From Elusimicrobiota bacterium (lineage in GTDB: Bacteria; Elusimicrobiota; Elusimicrobia; Elusimicrobiales; UBA9959), in NCBI GenBank assembly GCA_003450815.1, contig DMES01000036.1, positions 1 to 15,032 on the forward strand: 15,032 nucleotides of DNA. The letters run 5' to 3'. A program made the position numbers and the translations under genes. Of the stretch, positions 1-7,036 are shown piece after piece. The first letter of the stretch is position 1; the number at the start of each line of letters is the position of its first letter. The notes beneath the pieces were generated by a model. It had not been told where the DNA came from. It did not search any database and saw nothing but the letters and a program-made list of their open reading frames with translations.

Positions 1-1
1 A

Positions 2-103
2 GAAAATTATCTTAGCGGGGATGAGTCCTTTGTCCCACAGCTTCAGAACGGATTTTTTGCGGGTAAATTGTATAAAACGATTTTTTATAGCGCGGCGCTA
101 TAA
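2..103 (+). CDS. Possible C-terminal end of a plus-strand gene running in from the left edge
   Basis: A plus-strand frame is open from the window edge and ends at TAA 101-103. It would encode about 33 C-terminal residues, including GDESFVPQLQNGFFAGKLY and ending YSAAL. Its last bases overlap the end of glgE on the other strand by six bases, so the two genes would be convergent and meet inside one hairpin (80-108). I do not recognise the family. The composition, with many aromatic residues and no low complexity, looks protein-like, but the frame is short. The opposite strand, in the glgE frame past its stop, is also open to the edge. This is a tentative call. Confidence 0.35.
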   Translation, partial: ENYLSGDESFVPQLQNGFFAGKLYKTIFYSAAL

Positions 104-108
104 AAAAT
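80..108. repeat. Perfect 13-bp inverted repeat over convergent gene ends
   Basis: Bases 80-92 and 96-108 are exactly complementary with a 3-base loop (CGG). The arms have six consecutive T on the left and six consecutive A on the right. The hairpin covers the glgE stop codon (98-100, minus strand) and the candidate plus-strand stop (101-103). On either strand the arm starts with U and ends with A, so it lacks the 3' U-tract of a standard intrinsic terminator. It may instead block RNA decay or stop convergent transcription by another route. Confidence 0.6.
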
Positions 109-2140
109 AGTCGAAATCCTGCTCCGTCCTTACATAGCGGCGCAGGCGGAAGATGTGGGCCGGACACACTTTAGGATCAAGCTCAATATAATTCCTCGGC
201 CCCCGCCACAAATAATGCTTATCCGCCAACAGGTCGTGCATCTGATACGGCTTGTCGGCCGCCAGGCCGAACTCCCGGAACGGCAGTTCCACCCAGCCGG
301 ATTGCTTATAGTTAGGGTCCAGATTGACCACCGTCACTATCAGATTATTCCCGGCCTGTTTGCCGTAACAGATCAGCTGATCATTGTCCACATGGAAGAA
401 CCGCAGGCTCGCGTCGTTATGCAGCGCTTCATTCTCCCGGCGGATTTGGTTGACACGCGTGATCAGATCGCGGATACTGTCAGCCCGGCTGAGGTCCCAG
501 CGCTTGAGCTCGTACTTCTCGGAATTCAGGTATTCCTCATGGCCGGGGCTTCGCGGTTTACGCTCACATAGCTCAAAAGCCGGGCCGTATATGCCGTAAC
601 TTGCGCCAAGCGTGGCCGCAAGAACGTGGCGGGACATAAAGGCCGGACGCCCGCCGAATTGCAGATACTCCGTGAGTATATCCGGCGTATTGGGCCACAG
701 GTTCGGGCGGAGGAATTCTTTCACCCCGGTGCGGGTCAGTTCGGTAAAATAGCTTTCAAGCTCCCACTTGGCATTGCGCCAGGGGAAGTAGTTATATGAC
801 TGGCTAAATCCCGCCTTGGCCAGGCGGTTCATTACCTTGGGCCGGGTGAAAGCTTCGGCGAGGAAAATAAGGTCCGGATTCCCGCGCCGCAGCTCCCGCA
901 GCAGCCACTCCCAGAACGCGAAAGGTTTTGTGTGCGGATTATCCACGCGAAAGATACGCACTCCCTCTGCCATCCAGAACTGAAATACGCTTTTTACCTC
1001 ATCCCACAAAGGCATCCAGTCCCGGCAGGCGAAATCCAGTGGATAAATATCTTCATATTTTTTCGGGGGATTCTCTGCATGACGCAGGCTCCCGTCTGGC
1101 CGATGCCGGAACCATTCAGGATGCTCGCGCAGCCAGGGATGGTCGGGAGAGCACTGCAAAGCTATGTCCAGGGCTATTTCTAAACCGCTCTCTTTGGCCG
1201 CCGAGACCAGCCGCCGGAAGTCCGCCAAAGTCCCCAGTTCAGGGTGAATGGCTTTGTGGCCGCCGGTCTTATCGCCGATAGCCCAAGGGCTGCCTGGCTC
1301 GCCCGGCTCCGCCGATAATGAGTTGTTTTTCCCCTTGCGGTGGGTGCCGCCTATTGGGTGTATGGGCGGCAGGTAGAGCACATCAAAACCCATTTCGGCG
1401 ATGTATGGCAGACGCACAATAAGATCCTTGAATGTACCATGCCGGCCCGGCTTGGGCGAGCAGGAACGGGGAAACAGTTCATACCACGCGCTGAAGCGGG
1501 CCTTAACGCGGTCTGCCCAGACCTCCAATTCGCGTTCGAACCGGACAAAATCGCTGTCAGCTCCCCAGCGGGAAATCAAACCGCCCAATTCCGGGGCCGC
1601 GAGGCGCTCCGCCAAAACGCTTGTGTCCCCGCCGGCCTTAAGGTCCCGCGCCAGTTTTACAAGCGGCCTGGCATCCGCTTTAACTGCAGCCGCCCTGTCG
1701 GCGGCCTCAGCAACAAGTCCGGCTCCGACCGGTAGCTCCACCCGCGCGTCCTGCCCGGCTTCCAGCCGTTTCTTTAAATCGCGAAGCCATGTGGCAAAGT
1801 GGTTCACCCGGGCCTGGACAGTGTAGCGGTATAGTCCCAAGTCCGTCACTTTAAATTCGGCCCGCCAGCGGTCATTGCCCAAGGGCCGCATAGGGACCTG
1901 TGTCCAAATGGAGTCACTCTCCTTGCGGTAAAGAAGGAAGCATTCCAATTCGTCATGGCCATCCGCGAAAATATCAGCTTCAACGCAGACCTGCTCGCCA
2001 ATTACGCGCTTAACAGGAAACCGTCCGCCGTCTATTTCAGGCCGGAAATTCTCTATAGCAACGCGCCTGGGGATCTCTTTTGAGCTGTTTTTTGACGCCG
2101 CCAAAGTGTGTTTTATTTTTCTCTCTGGTTTTTTCGGCAT
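98..2140 (-). CDS. glgE: Alpha-1,4-glucan:maltose-1-phosphate maltosyltransferase GlgE
   Basis: GlgE (GH13_3) transfers maltosyl units from alpha-maltose-1-phosphate to the non-reducing end of alpha-1,4-glucans in the cytoplasm. The 680-residue length fits the family. The N-terminal domain (about 25-215) opens with the family signature RPEIDGGRFPVKRVIGE and then ADIFADGHD. The GH13 barrel follows, with LYLPPIHPIGGTHRKGKNN (255-273), the nucleophile Asp400 in FRVDNPHTKPFAFWEW, the acid/base Glu429 in FLAEAFTRP, and a probable third acidic residue, Asp487, in NTPDIL. A C-terminal beta domain closes the protein. The ATG start has a strong GGAGG ribosome site about 5 bases upstream. It is the last gene of the minus-strand run, 37 bases after treZ. 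The first 20 residues are a Lys-rich extension. The GlgM-like gene two genes upstream could supply its substrate. Confidence 0.96.
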   Translation of the reverse strand: MPKKPERKIKHTLAASKNSSKEIPRRVAIENFRPEIDGGRFPVKRVIGEQVCVEADIFADGHDELECFLLYRKESDSIWTQVPMRPLGNDRWRAEFKVTDLGLYRYTVQARVNHFATWLRDLKKRLEAGQDARVELPVGAGLVAEAADRAAAVKADARPLVKLARDLKAGGDTSVLAERLAAPELGGLISRWGADSDFVRFERELEVWADRVKARFSAWYELFPRSCSPKPGRHGTFKDLIVRLPYIAEMGFDVLYLPPIHPIGGTHRKGKNNSLSAEPGEPGSPWAIGDKTGGHKAIHPELGTLADFRRLVSAAKESGLEIALDIALQCSPDHPWLREHPEWFRHRPDGSLRHAENPPKKYEDIYPLDFACRDWMPLWDEVKSVFQFWMAEGVRIFRVDNPHTKPFAFWEWLLRELRRGNPDLIFLAEAFTRPKVMNRLAKAGFSQSYNYFPWRNAKWELESYFTELTRTGVKEFLRPNLWPNTPDILTEYLQFGGRPAFMSRHVLAATLGASYGIYGPAFELCERKPRSPGHEEYLNSEKYELKRWDLSRADSIRDLITRVNQIRRENEALHNDASLRFFHVDNDQLICYGKQAGNNLIVTVVNLDPNYKQSGWVELPFREFGLAADKPYQMHDLLADKHYLWRGPRNYIELDPKVCPAHIFRLRRYVRTEQDFDYFL

Positions 2141-2177
2141 GGTTCCTCCATCAAAAAAGCAATTCCTCTTATCGCTG

Positions 2178-4115
2178 TCATCTATTCTTTGTCACTGTAA
2201 TCTCTTTACCATAAAGCACTACGCAAAGTGAAGCCAAAGCAAGTTCCGTCTGCCCGCCGGCCAGGCGCTCCGCGGCCGGGCTGCCGGGGCCGCCCCATTT
2301 CGTTTCGGCTGAATCTAAAAGTTTTGTCCAGGTTCCTTCCGGCAGTTTCAGCCTTAAGCGGCCGGGGCTCTTAGCGAAATGCAACGCAAAAATTACTTCT
2401 TCGTTTTCGGCCCGCCGACTCACAATAAGAGCTTTGTCATTCTCGTAAAGCGAAACGGTGAGATTTTCCCTGTTAAGCCTGGCAAGCGCGGGGTGTTCCC
2501 GGCGCAAAGCGTAGAGGCGGCGGTAAAAATTTTGCAGGACGGCATGCCGCCCTTTCCGGCGCAGCCCCTGGTTAAGCCGGGAACGCAGAAAAATGCTTTC
2601 CGCATTGGGATCCGGGATTTTTTCTTTGTCCGCGGCTAAATTAAATTCCCTGTGCCGTCCAAGACGCACTGCTTCGGCAAGCCGCTTGTCAGAATGGCTG
2701 GTAAAATAAAAAAAAGGCGCCTCTTCACCGTATTCCTCGCCCATGAAAAGGAATGGGACGAAGGGAGACAAAGCCACCGCTCCGGCCGCAAGCTTAAGGG
2801 CTTCAAAATCGGTCAGAACCGACAGCCGCTCGCCAAAGGGTCTGTTGCCCACCTCATCGTGCTCCTGCGCAAAAACCAGGAACTGCGAAGCCGGCCTGCC
2901 GTCCGCCGCGCGTCCGTGGCTCCTGCGCCGGCGGGCCGAATACTGGCCGGTATAAACAAAAGCTTCGCTATAGGACCTGGCCAAATCTACCAGCCCCGCG
3001 AAATCCCGGTATTGCCCGGATCTCTCGCCGGTCAGCGCAACATGCAGGGAATGATGGAAATCCCTGCAGTATTGAGCGTCGCAGCCCCAGCCTCCTTCGG
3101 CGGAAGGCCGGATGACGCGCGGATCGTTAAGGCCGCTCTCAGCGATTATCTGTATCCGGCGGCCCCGGGCGCGGGCAATTTCATGCGCGGCCGCGGCAAG
3201 TTCTTCAACAAAGTGCCGCACAGAATAGTCGCGTATGGCGTCAACGGCGTCAAGCCGCAGCGCATCAACATGAAATTCATCCACCCAGCGCCGCGCGCTT
3301 TCAAGAAAGAAGCGGCGCACTTCGTCGGAGTCCGGTCCGTCGAAATTAATCGCTTCTCCCCACGGAGTGCGGTAATTCCGCGTAAAATATGGGCCGAAAT
3401 CACGCAGATAGTTACCTTCCGGGCCCAGGTGATTATAAACAACATCCAATATTACGGCGAGCCCACGCTGGTGACAGGCGTCTATCAGGCGCTTAAATTC
3501 CTTCACGCCTCCATATGACTGCTGCGCCGCGAAAGGATACACTCCGTCGTACCCCCAATTGCGCGCGCCGGGAAATTGCGCAATAGGCATTAGCTCAATA
3601 ACAGTAACTCCCAGGTCTTTGAGAATGTCCAGCCGGGGAATAATGCCTGCAAAGGTCCCCTCGGGGGAGAAAGTTCCTGTGTGCAATTCATATATAACGA
3701 AACGCTCAAGGGGCAGCCCCTTCCAGGCCTTGTCTTTCCAGTTATAGACCGGGTCTACGACCGCGGACGGGCCGTGCACGCCGTGCGGCTGGCAGCGCGA
3801 GGCCGGGTCGGGCCTTTCCAGTCCGCTATTGAGACGGAAGAGATATTCAGTTCCCGGCTCCACATCCGAAAGAACCGTCCAGTGATAACCTGAGCCGTCC
3901 GTAACCAGCGGGACCAGTTTGGTCTTTGGAGTGATTATATGCAACTCCACCCGTTTGGAGCAAGGAGCCCACACCATAAATTCGCAGCTGTTTTTCCCGA
4001 TAACGCGCGCCCCGAGGTTTACCGGCTTCTCCCCCGGGACATTGCCTTGTGATACCAGCCGCACAGACCCAGCCGGTTTGGCGACGTTCTTCTGTTTTCT
4101 ACCTCTTAACAACAT
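2178..4115 (-). CDS. treZ: Malto-oligosyltrehalose trehalohydrolase TreZ
   Basis: TreZ (GH13_10) cuts trehalose from the end of maltooligosyl-trehalose made by TreY. In the 645-residue form from the ATG at 4115, an E-set/CBM48-like domain (about 35-120, containing FMVWAPCSKRVELH) precedes the barrel. Family motifs are YELHTGTFSPEGTF, NWGYDGVYPFAAQQSYGG, DVVYNHLGPEGNYL, the nucleophile Asp289 in LRLDAVDAI, the acid/base Glu326 in IIAESGLNDPRV, and Asp420 in AQEHDEVGNRPFGER, followed by FLFMGEEYGEE. A TTG at 4130 would add five residues, but the GGAAGG ribosome site (minus strand) lies inside that extension and seven bases before the ATG, so I start at the ATG. No treY is in the window. It lies between the GlgM-like gene and glgE, consistent with glucan-trehalose interconversion. 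Confidence 0.95.
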   Translation of the reverse strand: MLLRGRKQKNVAKPAGSVRLVSQGNVPGEKPVNLGARVIGKNSCEFMVWAPCSKRVELHIITPKTKLVPLVTDGSGYHWTVLSDVEPGTEYLFRLNSGLERPDPASRCQPHGVHGPSAVVDPVYNWKDKAWKGLPLERFVIYELHTGTFSPEGTFAGIIPRLDILKDLGVTVIELMPIAQFPGARNWGYDGVYPFAAQQSYGGVKEFKRLIDACHQRGLAVILDVVYNHLGPEGNYLRDFGPYFTRNYRTPWGEAINFDGPDSDEVRRFFLESARRWVDEFHVDALRLDAVDAIRDYSVRHFVEELAAAAHEIARARGRRIQIIAESGLNDPRVIRPSAEGGWGCDAQYCRDFHHSLHVALTGERSGQYRDFAGLVDLARSYSEAFVYTGQYSARRRRSHGRAADGRPASQFLVFAQEHDEVGNRPFGERLSVLTDFEALKLAAGAVALSPFVPFLFMGEEYGEEAPFFYFTSHSDKRLAEAVRLGRHREFNLAADKEKIPDPNAESIFLRSRLNQGLRRKGRHAVLQNFYRRLYALRREHPALARLNRENLTVSLYENDKALIVSRRAENEEVIFALHFAKSPGRLRLKLPEGTWTKLLDSAETKWGGPGSPAAERLAGGQTELALASLCVVLYGKEITVTKNR

Positions 4116-4165
4116 TTTAATTCCTTCCAAAAGCTTTTAGTCTTATTTTAAAATTTGCGGCTTTC

Positions 4166-4182
4166 GTCCGCCTTGGGCGGAC
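4166..4182. repeat. 7-bp GC-rich hairpin between glgM-like gene and treZ
   Basis: GTCCGCC (4166-4172) and GGCGGAC (4176-4182) form a perfect stem with a 3-base loop. It sits 4 bases past the stop of the GT4 gene in the 70-base gap before treZ. No U-run follows directly on the minus strand, so it is not a clear terminator. It could protect a 3' end or lower treZ expression relative to the upstream gene. Confidence 0.45.
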
Positions 4183-4185
4183 AGA

Positions 4186-5385
4186 CTACAGCAGGCTCCG
4201 GTAAAGGTCGCGCGTCTTTTTGGCGACGCCGGCCCAGCTGAAATGCGTTTCGGCGCGGCGGCGGCCATTGGCCGCGAACCGGCGGCCCAGAGATGGTTGG
4301 CGCAGTACCCTGTTTATGGAGAAAGCCAGGTCGCGCGAAAACTTTTTGGGATCGGCAGGTTCATAGGTGCCGTCACGGCGCGCCGCAAAGGGCACCAGCA
4401 GCCCGGTCCGTTCCGGAACAACCACCTCGCAGATGCCGCCAACGGCCGAAGCCACCACCGGCGTGCCGCAGGCCATGGCCTCTACATTGATTATGCCGAA
4501 AGGCTCGTAAATAGACGGGCAGCAGAAAACAGCAGCATGGCTGTAGAGCTCTATAATTTCGGCCTTGGGAAGCATCTTCCGTATCCAGATGACATTCTTC
4601 CGGGTCTTGCGTATCTTTGCGACTCTGGCTTCCATCTCGGCCGCTATCTCTTTTGTATCCGGGGCGCCCGCGCAAAGAACAACCTGCGCTTCCGGGGCGA
4701 TGTGGGAGATGGCGTTAACAAGGTGAATAATGCCCTTCTGCCTTGTTATACGCCCGACGAAAAGGACATACGGCTTATCCGGGTTCACGCCCCATTTGCG
4801 CAAAGCGCCGGACGCGCGGCTTGGGCTGTACTCGGCCAGATCTATTCCATTGTGGATTACATGGATCTTTGAAGCGGGAATGTGGTAGCAGGAAAGAATA
4901 TCCTCTTTCATGCCCTGGGAAACAGCGATTACGGCGTCAGCCGAGCGAACCGCGTTTTCCTCTATCCAGCTGCTGAGGTCATAGGCGCCGCCCAACTGCT
5001 CCCGCTTCCAGGGGCGCAGAGGCTCAAGCGAATGGGTAGTCATTACAAAAGGGACCTTATGCAGGATCTTCGCGAAGAACCCGCCCAGGTTCGTGTACCA
5101 GGTGTGGCAGTGTACGATATCAGCCGTGTTGTTCTTGCAGAATTGCAGATTGACGCTCAAAGCTTCAAGGGCCTTGTCAAAACCTTTATGCGCGCCGCGC
5201 GCTAGTTCAGCCCAGGGCTGATAGCCGGCAACCTCAAGACGAGGCCGCTTCGCGCGCTGATCGCCGAAACAGCGCACTTCCACATCCATGAGTTTTGCAA
5301 GTTCGCGCGTCAGGTATTCAACCGCTACCCCCGCGCCGCCGTAGGTATAAGGAGGGTATTCGTTAGTGTAGAAGACAACTTTCAT
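4186..5385 (-). CDS. glgM: GT4 glycogen synthase / maltose-1-phosphate synthase, GlgM (Corynebacterium) type
   Basis: This is a retaining GT-B enzyme of 399 residues, close in pattern to the Corynebacterium-type glycogen synthase family. In mycobacteria the family member GlgM joins ADP-glucose and glucose-1-phosphate into alpha-maltose-1-phosphate for GlgE. Visible motifs are FYTNEYPPYTYGGAGV at the N-terminus (donor loop GGAGV 16-20), VHCHTWYTN around His94, TTHSLEPLRPWKREQLGG (116-133), HNGID (178-182), VGRITRQKG with Arg212 and Lys217, and the E-x7-E motif EPFGIINVE (Glu294, Glu302). The ATG has a GGGAG ribosome site about 7 bases upstream. The neighbour glgE, separated only by treZ, supports the GlgM role. 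Sequence alone cannot separate maltose-1-phosphate synthase from a plain ADP-glucose glycogen synthase of the same family. Confidence 0.85.
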   Translation of the reverse strand: MKVVFYTNEYPPYTYGGAGVAVEYLTRELAKLMDVEVRCFGDQRAKRPRLEVAGYQPWAELARGAHKGFDKALEALSVNLQFCKNNTADIVHCHTWYTNLGGFFAKILHKVPFVMTTHSLEPLRPWKREQLGGAYDLSSWIEENAVRSADAVIAVSQGMKEDILSCYHIPASKIHVIHNGIDLAEYSPSRASGALRKWGVNPDKPYVLFVGRITRQKGIIHLVNAISHIAPEAQVVLCAGAPDTKEIAAEMEARVAKIRKTRKNVIWIRKMLPKAEIIELYSHAAVFCCPSIYEPFGIINVEAMACGTPVVASAVGGICEVVVPERTGLLVPFAARRDGTYEPADPKKFSRDLAFSINRVLRQPSLGRRFAANGRRRAETHFSWAGVAKKTRDLYRSLL

Positions 5386-5406
5386 GATAAATCTCCCGGC
5401 AAGAAT

Positions 5407-5480
5407 AGCGCTGAAGCACTGAAGTAAAAGACCACAGACTTCCGAACTTCAGCTCTTCAGAGCTTCAGGGCTTCAGCGCT
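5407..5480. repeat. Octamer array (CTTCAGnn) forming an inverted repeat, array A
   Basis: On the plus strand, CTTCAG or CTTCCG occurs at 5439, 5447, 5455, 5463 and 5471, exactly every 8 bases. The reverse complement CTGAAG occurs at 5411 and 5419, again 8 apart. The outer ends form a perfect 11-bp inverted repeat (5407-5417 with 5470-5480), continuing inward with mismatches. The array fills most of the 97-base gap between glgA and the GT4 gene and ends 3 bases before the glgA stop codon (5483-5485). In the transcript the CUGAAG arm comes first, then the CUUCAG arm. Confidence 0.85.
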
Positions 5481-5482
5481 GG

Positions 5483-6940
5483 TCACAGCTGCTTTTTCTG
5501 ATAGGCGATGTTGAAAAGCTTCAAATACTCCTGAGCGGACCTGGTCCAGGAAAAATCCGTCTGCATGGCGTTTCTTACCATGGTGTCCCAGTTTTCGCGC
5601 CAGCCGTAAAGAGAGATAATGTGGCCCAGCACCGATCTAAGTTCACCCTCATCGGCGTTGTTTATGGCGAACCCGTTTGAGTCTTTCGGCTCGCCGTTAT
5701 AACGCACAGTGTCCCTTAGCCCGCCGGTGCGCGTTACAACCGGAAGCGCGCCGTAGCGCATGGCTATCATCTGCGAGAGCCCGCAGGGTTCAAAGCGGGA
5801 CGGCATCACGAAAATATCGGAGGCAGCGTATATCCTGTGCGCCAGGCTTTCATTGAAGCCGGCTTCAAAAAATACTTTTTTAGGCTCGGCCTTGGCCAGG
5901 TTTGAGAAGGCCTCGTGAAGCCCCGGGTCGCCGGAGCCAAGCACCACGAACTGTATTTTCCCCAGATGCTCGTGCATTACCTGGTACAGGACATCCAGTC
6001 CCTTTTGCTGGTCCAGACGCGATACCGCGCCCGCAAGCACCATGTCCTTGTTTTCCTCAAAGCCCAGTTCCCGCTGAAGAGCTTTTTTGGCCGCGGACTT
6101 GCCCCGCTGAAAACTTTTGATGTCGTAGCCGCGCTCCAGGAAGGTGTCCGTGGCCGGATCCCAGATCTCCTCGTCTATGCCGTTCAGGACGCCGAAAAGG
6201 TCGGCGTTGCGCGAGCGTAAAACGCCCTCAAGCCCCTTGCCGAAATCGGGCCTGAACTGTATTTCGCTCGCATAAGAGGGGCTGACCGTGGTGAGAATGT
6301 CCGAAAATACCAACCCCGCTTTCATGAAGTTTATACCGCCGTAAAACTCAAGCTTATCGGGAGTGAAATCCGCCCACGAAAGCCCGGCTTTTAAAACGGT
6401 TTCCTTCGGAAACATGCCCTGGTAGGCGATGTTGTTTATGGTGAATATTGTCGCGGTTTTTGAGAAAAAGGAGTCTATGCGGTAAATGGTTTTAAGGTAG
6501 GCGCTCACAAGCCCCGTCTGCCAGTCATGGCAATGAATTACATCAGGCTTGAAACCTATAAACTTCGCCCCCTCAAGCACGGCGCGGGAAAAGAAAATAA
6601 ATCTTTCGTCATTATCCTCGTAATCGCCGAAATTAGCCCTGTACATGCCGGGCCTGTCAAAATATTTGCGGTTTTCAATGAAATAAACCGACACACGGCC
6701 CCACTGTACCTGGGACATGGTGGCCGTTTCAACGCGGCCGGACATGGGAATCAGAAAACTGCCGCCGACGGCTTTAAGCGAAAACGCTCCGCCTCCGACA
6801 TTACGGTATTTGGGCAGAAAAAGCGCCACTTCCACACCCTCGGTCCTGGCAAACACCTGGGAAAGCGCGCCCACCACATCCGCCAGTCCACCGGTTTTGG
6901 CGAAAGGAAAAGCCTCGCTCGCGGCTATTAATATTTTCAT
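5483..6940 (-). CDS. glgA: GT5 glycogen synthase GlgA, with Asn at a catalytic His position
   Basis: GlgA adds glucose from ADP-glucose to alpha-1,4-glucan. At 485 residues it has normal family length. It starts MKILIAASEAFPFAKTGGLAD, with the ADP-glucose-binding KTGGL at 15-19. HCHDWQTG holds Asp139 (like E. coli Asp137). SRLDQQKG holds Arg308 and Lys313 (like Arg300 and Lys305). PSRFEPCGLSQ holds Glu384 and Cys386 (like Glu377 and Cys379). The motif usually written T-I/V-H-N-x-A-Y-Q-G reads TINNIAYQG here, so Asn169 replaces the residue matching E. coli His161, which is known to be important for catalysis. The codon is AAC rather than CAC, a one-base difference. The ATG has a GGGAG ribosome site. 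A hairpin with a U-run lies just upstream, so expression may be attenuated. Confidence 0.95.
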   Translation of the reverse strand: MKILIAASEAFPFAKTGGLADVVGALSQVFARTEGVEVALFLPKYRNVGGGAFSLKAVGGSFLIPMSGRVETATMSQVQWGRVSVYFIENRKYFDRPGMYRANFGDYEDNDERFIFFSRAVLEGAKFIGFKPDVIHCHDWQTGLVSAYLKTIYRIDSFFSKTATIFTINNIAYQGMFPKETVLKAGLSWADFTPDKLEFYGGINFMKAGLVFSDILTTVSPSYASEIQFRPDFGKGLEGVLRSRNADLFGVLNGIDEEIWDPATDTFLERGYDIKSFQRGKSAAKKALQRELGFEENKDMVLAGAVSRLDQQKGLDVLYQVMHEHLGKIQFVVLGSGDPGLHEAFSNLAKAEPKKVFFEAGFNESLAHRIYAASDIFVMPSRFEPCGLSQMIAMRYGALPVVTRTGGLRDTVRYNGEPKDSNGFAINNADEGELRSVLGHIISLYGWRENWDTMVRNAMQTDFSWTRSAQEYLKLFNIAYQKKQL

Positions 6941-6951
6941 AAAGTCTCCCT

Positions 6952-7036
6952 AAAAAGTTGGGGGTTTAGGAGTTTGGAGTTCGGAAATTGATTTGAAAAT
7001 TCTTAACTCCTAACTCACAACTCATAACTCCCAACT
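6952..7036 (-). terminator. Heptamer-repeat hairpin followed by U5, array B; possible terminator or attenuator before glgA
   Basis: The right half (plus strand) has AACTC at 7005, 7012, 7019 and 7026, plus AACT at 7033, exactly every 7 bases. The left half has GAGTT at 6970 and 6977 and related units. The arms pair: AGTTGGG (6956-6962) with 7030-7036, and TTAGGAGTT (6966-6974) with 7005-7013. In the minus-strand transcript the last outer stem is followed by five U, then A and the glgA ribosome site GGGAG. The array also contains the galT stop codon (7035-7037). This arrangement could end or attenuate transcription from galT into glgA, which is inference. Confidence 0.55.

Noticed and set aside
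1..97. Continuation of glgE past its stop, open to the left edge on the minus strand
   Set aside because: The GlgE C-terminus already matches the family end. The read-through frame has no start codon, and the opposite strand looks more protein-like.
2652..3518. 288-codon open frame on the plus strand opposite treZ
   Set aside because: It lies fully inside the strongly supported treZ gene on the other strand, shows no recognisable motif, and is expected from codon bias in the real gene.
7005..7036. CRISPR-like array
   Set aside because: The units are 7 bases with no unique spacers between conserved repeats, and no cas gene is near.
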